Below, piece by piece: positions 8,696-17,978 of a stretch of DNA of 43,008 bases. Source of the stretch: Geobacter sp. (GTDB lineage Bacteria > Desulfobacterota > Desulfuromonadia > Geobacterales > Geobacteraceae); contig RPRC01000093.1 in assembly GCA_003857395.1 (NCBI GenBank), forward strand, positions 1 to 43,008. The letters are read 5' to 3'. Position 1 is the first letter of the stretch, and every line of letters begins with the position of its first letter. The notes under the pieces are model-generated. The model was not told the DNA's origin. It saw only the letters and a list, made by a program, of their open reading frames with translations, and did not search any database. The translations under genes and the position numbers were made by a program.

Positions 8696-8749
8696 CGTGG
8701 ATCCATGATCCCCGGGCAAAACCAATCACTCGGGGATCATGGATCCACG
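8696..8749 (+). repeat. Perfect 19-bp inverted repeat in the htpG leader
   Basis: The arm CGTGGATCCATGATCCCCG (8696-8714) is the exact complement of 8731-8749, with a 16-base loop. It lies between the -10 and the htpG start at 8781, in what should be the 5' untranslated region. It ends 15 bases before the AGGAG at 8765-8769. It could be an RNA structure controlling stability or translation, or a DNA operator. It does not match CIRCE (TTAGCACTC-N9-GAGTGCTAA). Confidence 0.85.
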
Positions 8750-8780
8750 AAAGAATGAAAAAAGAGGAGAATCACCACCC

Positions 8781-10733
8781 ATGACCAAGACCACGAAACA
8801 TTTCCGGACCGAGGTTCAACAACTGCTCGACCTGGTAATCCACTCACTGTATTCCAACAAGGAAATTTTCCTGCGTGAGTTGATTTCGAACGCATCTGAT
8901 GCGATTGACAAGGCACGCTTCGAGTCCCAGACCGACAAAACCCTTCTGGAAGACAATGCTGATTGGAAGATCAAACTGATCGCCGACAAGGAAGCCGGCA
9001 CTCTCACCATCCGCGACAACGGCATCGGCATGACCTCCGATGAGGTGGAGACCAATATCGGCACCATCGCCCAGTCCGGCACCAAGGCCTTCCTCCAGGC
9101 CTTGAAAGAGCAGAATGTCCAGGAGCACCCGGAACTGATCGGACAATTCGGCGTCGGCTTCTATTCCTCATTCATGGCCGCGGACCGGGTCACCCTGGTA
9201 ACTCGTCGCGCCGGCGCAAAAGATACCGCCATTCGCTGGGAGTCAATCGGTGACGGCACCTATACCATTGAGGAATGCGGGAAGGAAACCCGTGGCACCG
9301 ACATCGTCCTGCACCTGAAAGAAGAAATGAAAGAATTTCTTGATGAATGGAGAATCCGCGGCATCATCAAGAAATATTCCGATTACGTACAGTACCCCGT
9401 TACCATGGACATCACCCGGGAAGAACTGCCGCAGGGAGTTGACGGCAAGCCGATCGAAGGTGCTGATAGAATAAAGAAAACAGAGGAAGAAACCCTCAAC
9501 TCCATGAAGGCGATCTGGACCCGCGCCAAGAGCGAAATCTCGGAAGATGATTATAACGAATTCTACAAGCACATCTCCCACGATTACAGTAACCCCTTCC
9601 GGACAATCCATTATTCCGCCGAGGGAACGAGTGAGTTCAAGGCCCTGCTCTACATCCCCGAACACCGCCCCTTCGACCTCTTTACGCCGGAAAACCGCAA
9701 AGGTGTGCAGCTCTTTGTCAAAAGAGTCTTCATTACCGACAAGTGCGAAAACCTGCTTCCTGACTACCTTCGTTTCATCAAAGGGGTGGTCGATTCCAGT
9801 GATCTGCCGCTGAACGTCTCCCGTGAAATCCTTCAGGAAGACCAGCAGATCCGCAAGATCCAGAAGAACCTGGTGACCAAGATCATCTCCACCCTGGCAG
9901 AAATGAAAGAGAAAACCCCGGAAGATTACCTGAAGTTCTATAAGGAATTCGGCCCGGTTCTGAAAGAGGGGGTCCACTTCGACCATGCCAATCGGGAAAA
10001 GCTCCAGGAACTGGTGCTCTTCGAAAGCACAAAAACAGACGCGGGCGCCCCTGTCTCGTTGAAAGAGTACGTGGAAAGAATGCCCGAGGGGCAGAGGGAA
10101 ATCTACTACATCACCGGCACCAGCCGCACCACGGTGGAGAACTCACCCCACCTGGAAATCTGCCGGAAGAAAGACTACGAAGTCCTCTTCCTCACCGACC
10201 CGATCGACGAGTGGCTGGTGCAAGCCCTGACGGAATATGATGGGAAGAAACTGAAGTCGGTACTGTCCGGGAAACTGGAGCTCGGCAGCGAAGAAGAAGA
10301 GAAGGCAGAGGGTGAAAAGAAGAAGGAAGCGGAAAAGCAATATGGCGACCTGCTGGCCTTTATCAAAGGCAAGCTCGACGACCGCGTCCAGGAAGTGCGT
10401 CTCTCCGGTCGGCTCACCGACAGCGCCTGTTGCCTCGTGGCAGATGAATACGGCATGAATGCCAATATGGAACGGATCCTAAAGTCAATGAACCAGGAGA
10501 TCCCGGAATCAAAACGCATTCTGGAACTGAACCCGGACCACGCCATCACCAAAATCATGCAGAAACTGTTTGATAAAGACAAGGAAAACAGAAAACTTGA
10601 CGATTATTGCGAACTTCTCTTCGACCAGGCCCTGCTCACGGAAGGGTCACCGATCAAGGACCCGCTCCGCTTCACCAAGCTTATCAGCGAGCTGATGGTT
10701 GCTGCAGGAGAAACCATCGTGGACAAAGAATAA
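8781..10733 (+). CDS. htpG: Molecular chaperone HtpG (Hsp90)
   Basis: A 650-residue cytosolic ATP-dependent chaperone. The N-terminal GHKL ATPase domain shows [16 protein letters not shown] (Mg/ATP Asn and catalytic Glu near residues 32-37), DNGIGM (near residue 82) and GQFGVGFYS (near residue 120). The middle domain has the NPFRTIHYS and [11 protein letters not shown] regions. The C-terminal dimerisation domain ends near residue 640. A Lys/Glu-rich linker (about residues 505-525) precedes it. I chose the ATG at 8781, with AGGAG at 8765-8769. An in-frame ATG at 8739 lies inside the right arm of the leader hairpin and adds non-conserved residues. It is monocistronic, ending in a strong terminator. 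Confidence 0.97.
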   Translation: MTKTTKHFRTEVQQLLDLVIHSLYSNKEIFLRELISNASDAIDKARFESQTDKTLLEDNADWKIKLIADKEAGTLTIRDNGIGMTSDEVETNIGTIAQSGTKAFLQALKEQNVQEHPELIGQFGVGFYSSFMAADRVTLVTRRAGAKDTAIRWESIGDGTYTIEECGKETRGTDIVLHLKEEMKEFLDEWRIRGIIKKYSDYVQYPVTMDITREELPQGVDGKPIEGADRIKKTEEETLNSMKAIWTRAKSEISEDDYNEFYKHISHDYSNPFRTIHYSAEGTSEFKALLYIPEHRPFDLFTPENRKGVQLFVKRVFITDKCENLLPDYLRFIKGVVDSSDLPLNVSREILQEDQQIRKIQKNLVTKIISTLAEMKEKTPEDYLKFYKEFGPVLKEGVHFDHANREKLQELVLFESTKTDAGAPVSLKEYVERMPEGQREIYYITGTSRTTVENSPHLEICRKKDYEVLFLTDPIDEWLVQALTEYDGKKLKSVLSGKLELGSEEEEKAEGEKKKEAEKQYGDLLAFIKGKLDDRVQEVRLSGRLTDSACCLVADEYGMNANMERILKSMNQEIPESKRILELNPDHAITKIMQKLFDKDKENRKLDDYCELLFDQALLTEGSPIKDPLRFTKLISELMVAAGETIVDKE

Positions 10734-10766
10734 CCGCGAAGACAAGACATCGATATCCGCACTAAT

Positions 10767-10802
10767 GACAAAAGGGGTGGCCGTCTGGCCACCCCTTTTG
10801 TC
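10767..10802. terminator. Bidirectional intrinsic terminator after htpG
   Basis: A perfect 16-bp stem GACAAAAGGGGTGGCC (10767-10782), loop GTCT, and exact complement 10787-10802. The A-run and T-run at the stem ends let it serve both htpG (+) and the convergent M23 peptidase (-). It is nearly identical to the element at 13121-13163. Confidence 0.85.
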
Positions 10803-10824
10803 GTTCTTATCTAAGCAGACGCCG

Positions 10825-12129
10825 TCAGTTGACGCCTCGCAAGGTTTGCTCAGGCAACACTACCCGGGCGGTGTTCTGCTCAGGAGAAGTTTCCATAAGT
10901 GCAATCCGGTCGGCAACTACCATCCTGAAGGCGGCTAAATTTGCAGAAGAAACAGGCCGGGCCGGTGGTGACTTGACCTTCAACGGGTTGACAGAAGCCC
11001 CGTTTTTAAACATCCGAAAATCCAGGTGCGGCCCGGTCGATAGCCCAGTGCTACCCACATAACCGATCACCTGCCCCTGCGCCACCTTTTTCCCCGGTCG
11101 GATGTTCTTGCCAAATTTGCTCAGGTGATTGTACATGGTCACCCAGCCGTTCGGATGTCGAACCTTGACACAGTTCCCGTTGAAACGCTTGCGGGAAGCA
11201 AAAATGATCGCGCCATCGCCAACCGTGTGGATCGGCGTACCTTTTGGCGCGGCATAGTCGATGGCCGGATGCGCTTTGACCCGGTGAGTAATGGGATGGC
11301 GCCGTCGCATGGTAAAGCCGGAAGAAATCCGGCTGAAGGACAGCGGTGCCTTCAGGAAAGCCTTGTGCAGACTGTGGCCTTTCTCGTCGTAATAGTCCGC
11401 ACCTCGCTTGCCGTCCTGGAAATAAAAAGCCTGACTCACCTGATCCTGGTTGGTGAAGCGTGCTGCCAGCAGGCGGCCATCTCCCGCGGGTTTCCCATCG
11501 CGAAAACGCTTTTCAAGCACCACTTCAAAGGAGTCGCCTTGCTGGATATCCTGAAAAAAATCGATATCCCAGGCAAATATATCGGCAAGCTGCATGGCCA
11601 GTCGCTCGCTTTCGCCGATTTTCAGCACCGCTTCAAAAAGACTCGATTCGATCGTCCCCCGTACTGAAACAAGTTCAACCGTATAGGGAATCTTTTCGCG
11701 GGAAACAGCAAACCCGTCGCCGTTACGGACCACGACCAGCTTCTCGGAATCGTCGATATCGCAACTGAAACGCTTGAAGTTGCCATCCTGGCGTGTCAGT
11801 CGGTAGGGCCTCCCGGCGCAGATTTTGGCAAGAGGAAAAACACCCAGCGCTTCGATCTCCAGTTCGTGGATCTCCCTCGCACTGAAATCCTCCCCCAGCA
11901 GGGAAGAAATTGTTTCTCCGGACCGGATGATGCCGGTACTTGTTTTGATCCGGTCACGGGGTTCGGCAGCACTCTTTTCAGAAACATCCTGTGCGATATG
12001 CGTAGCAGGGGAATTTCCACTGAGAAGTTTGTTCGTCAATAATGAAGCAGCGACAATACACAGGATCATAACAGCCGGCAGAAATCGTTGTAAAAAGTCG
12101 CCAATAGTTCGGCACGGGGGCTTGGTCAT
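10825..12129 (-). CDS. M23 family metallopeptidase (LytM/OapA-like)
   Basis: A 434-residue envelope protein. An N-terminal membrane anchor or signal (FLPAVMILCIVAASLLTN, about residues 14-31) is followed by a periplasmic OapA/LysM-like region and a C-terminal peptidase M23 domain (about residues 280-380). The first metal motif is seen as HPAIDYAAPKG (H...D). The second is TGPHLDFRM, where the usual HxH is HxD, so one zinc ligand is changed. Such proteins cleave or regulate peptidoglycan cross-links; with the changed ligand it may be active with Asp as ligand or act as a regulator. The ATG at 12129 follows GAGGAGAAAGTG. The gene stands alone, with about 460 bp of non-coding DNA upstream. Confidence 0.88.
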   Translation of the reverse strand: MTKPPCRTIGDFLQRFLPAVMILCIVAASLLTNKLLSGNSPATHIAQDVSEKSAAEPRDRIKTSTGIIRSGETISSLLGEDFSAREIHELEIEALGVFPLAKICAGRPYRLTRQDGNFKRFSCDIDDSEKLVVVRNGDGFAVSREKIPYTVELVSVRGTIESSLFEAVLKIGESERLAMQLADIFAWDIDFFQDIQQGDSFEVVLEKRFRDGKPAGDGRLLAARFTNQDQVSQAFYFQDGKRGADYYDEKGHSLHKAFLKAPLSFSRISSGFTMRRRHPITHRVKAHPAIDYAAPKGTPIHTVGDGAIIFASRKRFNGNCVKVRHPNGWVTMYNHLSKFGKNIRPGKKVAQGQVIGYVGSTGLSTGPHLDFRMFKNGASVNPLKVKSPPARPVSSANLAAFRMVVADRIALMETSPEQNTARVVLPEQTLRGVN

Positions 12130-12593
12130 CACTTTCTCCTCGGTCGATTTTTTTGGCTCTCGGCAGAGCTCTCAGCTGAAGCCACGTTCCGAAAAAGAAC
12201 GGATTTCCAGGAAAGTAGTGGACAACAGCTTGGGCATGCTACCAGCTTTTCATAATGTTTGTCTACCCCCGGTCCTGATAAAAAACGCTGAAACGGCTCC
12301 CCGTGAGGCCTCACACCAGAGCCACCCACGCCATAAGGTCCGGGCTCTCCCCCTGACCCGCCAGTCGCCACTTCCGGATCAATGAAACCATTATAAACAG
12401 CCAGTTACCACCATCGCGCCGAGCCTTCTGTGAAGTACTGACCGCTTACAATCCTGAGGGTAAAAAAGGAAGGCGCTGAAGAAAAGGCTGGATCCTTTTG
12501 CAAAGCAGCGCAGGGATTTAATTAATATTTGACACTCGGCTCAAACAGTATATTGTTACATGCAAGCATTTGCATTTATAAAGGAGGATAACA
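12130..12593. other. Intergenic region between M23 peptidase and ferritin-like gene
   Basis: No convincing gene lies in this 464-bp divergent gap. The right end holds the ferritin-like promoter (12529-12556). On the minus strand the leader of the peptidase gene contains the 12-bp palindrome GTGAGGCCTCAC (12303-12314) and an AGAGCC/GGCTCT pairing beside it. This suggests a structured leader, but I cannot assign it to a known RNA family. Confidence 0.4.
12529..12556 (+). promoter_or_regulatory. Promoter of the ferritin-like gene
   Basis: TTGACA (12529-12534), a 16-base spacer, then TATTGT (12551-12556), in AT-rich sequence, about 30 bases before a strong AAAGGAGG ribosome-binding site and the ATG at 12594. 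Confidence 0.55.
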
Positions 12594-13085
12594 ATGGATA
12601 TTTTAAAAATCTATCAGTATGCCATGCAGCGGGAGTTAGAGGGCAAACGTTTCTTTGAGCAGAACGCGGAACGTTTGAACCATGCCGCGGCAATCGGCGC
12701 CTTCAAAAACCTCGCTGCCGAAGAGCAAAAACACATCGAATTCATCCAGAGGCAGATTGACCTGCTTAAGAAGGGTGCGCCGGCTGACCTCTCCATGGCA
12801 GAAGAGATGCAAAAGGAAGGTTTTTTTTCGCATCGTGCGGTTACCGAATCCATCGACAGTACCACTCTCGAATCAATGGTCCCCGACCTGCCGGTTCTGC
12901 GCATGGCATTCCTGATTGAACGCGACTTCTCTGAGTTTTATGAGAAAGCAGCTGAAAAAGCTGAAGGTGACGGCAAAAAGGCGTTGAAGATGCTGGCTGA
13001 TTGGGAGCGCGAACATGAGCGGCTTTTCAAACAGTATTATGACACGGCGTTCGAAGAGTACTCGAGAATGCCGTGGGGCGGCTAG
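12594..13085 (+). CDS. Ferritin-like / rubrerythrin-type diiron protein
   Basis: A 163-residue four-helix protein. It has two ExxH half-sites: E43-x-x-H46 in AAEEQKHIEF and a second in WEREHERLF near residue 142. Additional glutamates in helix 1 (RELEGKRFF) and helix 3 (IERDFSEFYEKA) complete a diiron centre like that of rubrerythrin. There is no C-terminal rubredoxin domain, so it is the short 'rubrerythrin-related' form. Members act in peroxide reduction or iron handling in anaerobes. It has an ideal ribosome-binding site (AAAGGAGGATAACAATG) and is followed by a terminator at 13121-13163. It appears monocistronic. Confidence 0.85.
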   Translation: MDILKIYQYAMQRELEGKRFFEQNAERLNHAAAIGAFKNLAAEEQKHIEFIQRQIDLLKKGAPADLSMAEEMQKEGFFSHRAVTESIDSTTLESMVPDLPVLRMAFLIERDFSEFYEKAAEKAEGDGKKALKMLADWEREHERLFKQYYDTAFEEYSRMPWGG

Positions 13086-13120
13086 GACAAGCAGTACAGT
13101 AAACCTTTGAAACCCGCAAC

Positions 13121-13163
13121 AACGACAAAAGGGGTGGCCGCGTTGGCCATTCCTTTTGTCGTT
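13121..13163. terminator. Bidirectional terminator, near-copy of the one after htpG
   Basis: The 19-base arm AACGACAAAAGGGGTGGCC (13121-13139) pairs with 13145-13163 through 17 Watson-Crick pairs and two G-U pairs. It lies between the ferritin-like gene (+) and the convergent two-TM gene (-). The 16-base core GACAAAAGGGGTGGCC is identical to that at 10767-10782. Confidence 0.8.
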
Positions 13164-13188
13164 AAACAGAAAATCTCCCCAGTGCTTT

Positions 13189-13932
13189 TCACAGCACTTC
13201 CACCCGAGCTGCGGAATTCATCGGATTCGTTCGTACCGCCAAAGAATAGAGATACGGATAATCATTCATCAAGTGCTCCATGTAGCAGAGCCACTCACGA
13301 GTAAGAGAGACAAACACCCGCCGCATGTCTCCAGCAAGGTGATCCAGGTCGGATTGTGGAAGTCCTTCAAGCCGTTGCCGTGCATCAAGCTCCTCCGTGA
13401 GATGAAAAACAGCCCAGAGGAGGTCGGTAAACTCGTCGTGCTCCAAGAGGTTCTGGTTTTCCAGAAGACCCAACAGGAAGCCACGTTTTCCCAGCAGAAA
13501 AGCTTTGATTGCCGGCAGATCTCCCTTGCTGCAATCCACGCTGATCTCAGTTTTCTTGAAGAATTCCAAGGCCTCACGAAAATCACTTCGTGACCACGAT
13601 CCGTCGACCCGGAGACGCGCGATACTGTCACCCTGGTTCTTCAGGAAATCGTAAAAATTACGCAGTAGGTCGGTTCCAACTTCACTGAAAAAAACGCCGA
13701 TCACCATATTAAGTTTCCGGAGCAGCGTCAATCGTTCCCGCTCCTTCAGGATTTTTTCGATCATCAAGGTAACGAAGAGTACATAGATCGGCAGAAAGGC
13801 CAGGTTCCCCATGAAGCTGGAAGCGATCTCCCCGGCCCCGCCGAACATCAGGTAGTCGGCACCGTAAACAACCAGAGAAATAATCAGCAGCAGAAAGGCG
13901 AGATGTATCATTCGCAGATGAAAAAGATTCAT
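13189..13932 (-). CDS. Two-TM membrane protein of unknown function
   Basis: I do not recognise this 247-residue protein. Two membrane helices (about residues 8-26 and 37-60) are followed by a basic segment (KILKERERLTLLRKL) and a soluble, mostly helical cytoplasmic domain of about 180 residues with no catalytic motif I can name. The ATG at 13932 has GGGAG seven bases upstream. The open frame continues to a GTG at 13989 but without a comparable site. It faces the ferritin-like gene across a shared terminator and diverges from the large sensor kinase across about 380 bp. Confidence 0.7.
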   Translation of the reverse strand: MNLFHLRMIHLAFLLLIISLVVYGADYLMFGGAGEIASSFMGNLAFLPIYVLFVTLMIEKILKERERLTLLRKLNMVIGVFFSEVGTDLLRNFYDFLKNQGDSIARLRVDGSWSRSDFREALEFFKKTEISVDCSKGDLPAIKAFLLGKRGFLLGLLENQNLLEHDEFTDLLWAVFHLTEELDARQRLEGLPQSDLDHLAGDMRRVFVSLTREWLCYMEHLMNDYPYLYSLAVRTNPMNSAARVEVL

Positions 13933-14315
13933 GATGTTGCGACTCCCGATGCTTGATGAGATGAAACAGTTTACCTGAAAGGACTCCACAACATTTTCCC
14001 GAGGAACCCAAAATGCCTTAAACCCCTGTAATATACGGGAAACGATGGAGGATTTGAAGAAGAATTTGAAGGTCAGGATTAAGCTGAAGGCCGGATACCT
14101 AGATCAAGTACAGAGACCTGACAGGTCTGGTCTAAACTTCAGCAGATCCTTCTCAGTTACAATTTTCATGCAATCCCCAGCTCAGTGAAAAATTATTGAA
14201 AAAGGTATATAAGAATGGTAATTTTCCAACTCAAACTATTTACACTATTACATGAGAATACCGTAGGAAACCAGACTAATTAGTACTTAAAGTTTTGAAA
14301 ATTGGGGGCAGGTGA
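13933..14315. other. Divergent intergenic region upstream of the sensor kinase
   Basis: No gene is seen. The right half is AT-rich and holds a promoter candidate for the kinase: TTGAAA (14196-14201), 17 bases, TAATTT (14219-14224). A short palindrome GACCTGACAGGTC lies at about 14118-14130. No riboswitch motif was recognised. Confidence 0.35.
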
Positions 14316-17300
14316 ATGATACATGTAATCATCCCTGAAAAAAAGAAGCGTTCCCGTTGGCTTTGGCTGACAGGAGCGCTTTTTTTGTTTGTCGTTCTGG
14401 CTGTAATGGCGTGGAACCTGAATCTTGAGGGAAAAAAGGCAGACCCACTCACCGCAGTTGAAAGAGCCTGGCTAAAAGCTCATCCGGTCATCCGCCTGGC
14501 GCCCGATCCGGACTTTCCCCCGGTCGAGTATTACGACAGAAATGGCGCGTACCAAGGCATAACAGCCGACTACGTTGCGCTAATCGAAAAAAAGCTCGGA
14601 ATCCACCTTGAAATCGTCCGCCTGCGTAACTGGGATGAAATCATCAGTAAGGCCAAAAGCAGAAAGATCGACGCATATGTGGCAACGAAAACCCCGCAAC
14701 GTGTAGAATATCTGCTGTTCACCAGGCCTTTCCTCGAATTTCCCGTCGTGATCATTGCCCGCGAGAAAGTCAAAGGTCCTCTCACGCTGGAAAAACTGAC
14801 CGGAATGAAAATTTCGGCGGTGTCCAACTATGCCGCGCACAATTTCATTGCTTACAACTATCCGAAATTGCACCTTGACCTGACACCTGATGTTCAAACC
14901 GGATTGCGTAAAGTCGCCTTCGGTCAGAGTGACGCTTTCGTTGAAAACCTTGCGACGGCGTCCTATTACATCGAAAAGGAGGGAATTACAAATCTTCGGA
15001 TAGCCGGCGAATCCGGATATTTTTACAGAATGGGATTCTGTACGCGGAAAGACTGGCCGGAGCTGAACAGAATCTTGGAAAAAGGGCTTGCCGCAATCAG
15101 TGCCGACCAGAAAAAAGCCATGTACAAAAAGTGGATACCCATGGAACCGCGGTCGCTTTTCATCAGCAAGGAATTCCAGACTGGCCTCCTGGCAGCTTTC
15201 GCGATGATACTACTGATTGTCGCGGTCATCATTGCCTGGAATAGGTCTCTTACGCGGCAGGTCAGACTGAGGACCGGGGAACTTGAGAACGAGCTGGCCG
15301 AACGCAGACGCACGGATGAAGAGCTTGCACGTGCCCGCGATGGGCTCGAAGTGAGGGTCGTGGAGCGGACCAGGGAGTTGGCCGAAACAGTGCAGGCCCT
15401 GCGCTTCACCCAGTTCACCGTTGACCGGTCAGTGGATCAGGCCTTCTGGATGACACATGATGGACATTTCTTTTACGTTAATGATGCGGCCTGCCAGGCA
15501 CTGGGTTACACACGCGATGAGCTGGTAACGATGTCGGTACAGGATATCGACCCGACCTGTCCTCCAGAGAGGGTTGTCCACTATTGGCACGTTTTGCGCG
15601 AGAATGGAACGGATACCTTCGAAACCTGTCATCGTGCAAAGGATGGCCGTGTCTATCCGGTGGAAATCCGTTCCAATCTGCTCACTTTCGACGGCAAGGA
15701 ATATAATTGCTGCCTAGCGACAGACATTACCGAGCGTAAGAGGATGGAAGAAGACTTGCTCTTGTCCCATTTCTGTATCGGTAAGGCGGCAATCGGCATT
15801 TTCCAGATCTCGCTGGATGATGGAAAGATCCTGCACGTCAACGATTCCGCATGCAGGAGCCTCGGCTACTCCTCCGATGAATTGTGCACAATGAACGTCC
15901 TCGATATCGATACTTCCCTTACCTGGAAGAAATTCATTGAAATCAGAAGCATGGAGGAACCCTCCGGCTCCATAACATTTGAAACAGTCCACCGGCGCAA
16001 AGATGGAACGACATTCCCGGTCGAGATCACGGCCAATACCCTGGAATTCCAAGGCATGTCAACTGGCTTCAGCTTTGCCAAAGACATCACCGTGCGCAAA
16101 CGGGCGGAGCAGGCATTGCGGGAGAGCGAATCGTGCGTACGGCGGAAACTGGAGAGCATTCTTGACCCGGAAGGTGATATCGGCGAACTGGACCTTGCCG
16201 ACATTCTGGATGCGCCAGAAATCCAGGCACTGATGGACGACCTCTACCGCATCACCGGCATCAAAATGAGCATAATCGACCTCAAGGGACGGCTGCTGGC
16301 CGATGTGGGATGGCAGGATATCTGCCTGAAATTCCACCGCAAGCACCCGGAAACCCTGAAGAATTGTCTCAAAAGCGACACGGATCTCACTGTTGGCGTG
16401 CCGCAGGGAGAGTTCAAGACGTACCGATGCGAAAATAACCTGTGGCACATCGTCACCCCAATCATTATCGGGGAAAGACATATGGGTAATCTCTTCATGG
16501 GACAGTTCTTCTTTGCCAACGAGCAGATTGATTACGACTTTTTCCGATCTCAGGCAAGAAGGTATGGCTTCCCCGAAGAGGAATACATCGAAGCCCTGGA
16601 AGCAATGCCCCGCCATAGCGAAGAGCTTGTGAATATGGGGAAGGCCGTTTTCCTGAGGCTCACCGACATATTCTCGAAGCTGAGCTACGCCAATATCAAG
16701 CTGGCGCATTCATTGGCCGAGCGTGACCAGTTAACGGAAACACTGAGTAAAGCCAATCTGGTGGTGGAAAACAGTCCCGTAGTGCTTTTCCGCTGGAAGG
16801 GTGACGATGAGTGGCCCGTTGAACTGGTTTCCAGAAATATCATCCAATTCGGGTATAACCCTGATGAGTTTCTTTCCGGATCTACCGTTTATTCTTCGAT
16901 ACTACACCCTGATGATCTGAAACGGGTAACCCGGGAGGTCCACGATTTTTGCAACGACGGAACCGACCAGTTTCGACTGGAATACCGGATCAAAACCAAA
17001 GGTGGAGAAATCCGCTGGGTAAACGAACTGAGCAATATCGAAAGAGACGCCGCGGGAGGCGTCAAAAACTTCGAAGGGATCATCATCGATGTCACCGAGC
17101 GTAAGCGGGCCGAGGAAGAGCTTCAGCGACAGAAGCAACTGCTTGAGAAACTGAATGACACCCTTGAGAACAGGGTCGAGGAAGAGGTCGCGAAAAATCG
17201 TGAGAAGGACATCATGCTCATTCAGCAGAACCGCCAGGCGGCTTTGGGGGAGATGCTGGATCATATCGCCCACCAGTGGAAACAACCGCTTACTTCCCTT

Positions 17301-17909
17301 TCACTTGTCATCCAGGATCTGGGAGACACCGCTTCAGCTGGTCAACTGACACCTGAACTCACCAAGGAAACCGTCTGCATCACAATGGCCTTACTGGATC
17401 ATATGACACAAACCATGGATGTCTTCAGGGGATTTTACCGGCCGGATAAAGAAAAAAAGGTTTTCAACATAAAAGACTCCATTGACCAGGCCATCGCTTT
17501 CATTGCGCCGGCCCTCAGCTTTCACTCCATAGCGGTTGAACTGGATGTGGATCCCGGATTGACGGCGTTCGGCTATCCAAAGGAATATGCTCAAGTGCTT
17601 CTCAACATTCTGGCCAACGCGAGGGATGTTTTCAGAAAAAGAGGAACGGAAAAACCAAGAGTGATGATCCGGGCTTTTGCGGAAGTGAGTAAGTCGGTTG
17701 TCACGGTAACGGACAATGCCGGGGGCATTCCCGAGGCAATTATTGACAAAATATTCGATTTTTATTTTACGACCAATGAATCAATCGGTGGCACCGGAAT
17801 CGGTCTGTATATGTCAAAAAAAATCATAGAAAAAAATATGGGTGGGACACTGCGTGCCGAAAATACGAACGGCGGCGCACAGTTCAGGATAGAGATCAAA
17901 GAATCGTGA
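14316..17909 (+). CDS. Multisensor histidine kinase: SBP_bac_3 - PAS - PAS - PocR - PAS - HisKA - HATPase
   Basis: A 1197-residue inner-membrane kinase. A first TM helix (about residues 13-33) exports a periplasmic solute-binding domain of the bacterial family 3 type (about 45-275), followed by a second TM (about 289-309) and a coiled coil. PAS domains lie at about 358-480 and 480-605, each ending DIT.RKR. A PocR-type ligand domain (about 627-800; GWQDICLKFH, YRCENNLWHIVTPI, GNLFMGQFF) and a third PAS (about 808-935) follow. The dimerisation domain has HIAHQWKQPL with phosphoacceptor H986. The ATPase domain shows NILANARDVF, DNAGGIP and GGTGIGLYMSKK. All catalytic boxes are intact and there is no receiver domain. 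No response regulator is adjacent. PocR domains are thought to bind small hydrocarbon-type ligands, and family 3 domains bind amino acids, so it probably integrates a periplasmic and a cytoplasmic cue. Confidence 0.92.
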   Translation: MIHVIIPEKKKRSRWLWLTGALFLFVVLAVMAWNLNLEGKKADPLTAVERAWLKAHPVIRLAPDPDFPPVEYYDRNGAYQGITADYVALIEKKLGIHLEIVRLRNWDEIISKAKSRKIDAYVATKTPQRVEYLLFTRPFLEFPVVIIAREKVKGPLTLEKLTGMKISAVSNYAAHNFIAYNYPKLHLDLTPDVQTGLRKVAFGQSDAFVENLATASYYIEKEGITNLRIAGESGYFYRMGFCTRKDWPELNRILEKGLAAISADQKKAMYKKWIPMEPRSLFISKEFQTGLLAAFAMILLIVAVIIAWNRSLTRQVRLRTGELENELAERRRTDEELARARDGLEVRVVERTRELAETVQALRFTQFTVDRSVDQAFWMTHDGHFFYVNDAACQALGYTRDELVTMSVQDIDPTCPPERVVHYWHVLRENGTDTFETCHRAKDGRVYPVEIRSNLLTFDGKEYNCCLATDITERKRMEEDLLLSHFCIGKAAIGIFQISLDDGKILHVNDSACRSLGYSSDELCTMNVLDIDTSLTWKKFIEIRSMEEPSGSITFETVHRRKDGTTFPVEITANTLEFQGMSTGFSFAKDITVRKRAEQALRESESCVRRKLESILDPEGDIGELDLADILDAPEIQALMDDLYRITGIKMSIIDLKGRLLADVGWQDICLKFHRKHPETLKNCLKSDTDLTVGVPQGEFKTYRCENNLWHIVTPIIIGERHMGNLFMGQFFFANEQIDYDFFRSQARRYGFPEEEYIEALEAMPRHSEELVNMGKAVFLRLTDIFSKLSYANIKLAHSLAERDQLTETLSKANLVVENSPVVLFRWKGDDEWPVELVSRNIIQFGYNPDEFLSGSTVYSSILHPDDLKRVTREVHDFCNDGTDQFRLEYRIKTKGGEIRWVNELSNIERDAAGGVKNFEGIIIDVTERKRAEEELQRQKQLLEKLNDTLENRVEEEVAKNREKDIMLIQQNRQAALGEMLDHIAHQWKQPLTSLSLVIQDLGDTASAGQLTPELTKETVCITMALLDHMTQTMDVFRGFYRPDKEKKVFNIKDSIDQAIAFIAPALSFHSIAVELDVDPGLTAFGYPKEYAQVLLNILANARDVFRKRGTEKPRVMIRAFAEVSKSVVTVTDNAGGIPEAIIDKIFDFYFTTNESIGGTGIGLYMSKKIIEKNMGGTLRAENTNGGAQFRIEIKES

Positions 17910-17978
17910 TGGTTCCCGGCAGCAAAAAGTATCTCTTCGCTCGGAGACATGCAGGAAGTATAGTGCTCTTTGACACTA

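Noticed and set aside
8739..8780. Longer HtpG start at ATG 8739
   Set aside because: It lies inside the leader hairpin, lacks a ribosome-binding site and adds non-conserved residues.
8690..8780. CIRCE element upstream of htpG
   Set aside because: The inverted repeat does not match the CIRCE sequence or its 9-base spacing.
12129..12371. An 80-codon minus-strand frame upstream of the M23 peptidase
   Set aside because: It overlaps the peptidase start, has a Gly/Pro-biased GC-driven composition and lacks a ribosome-binding site.
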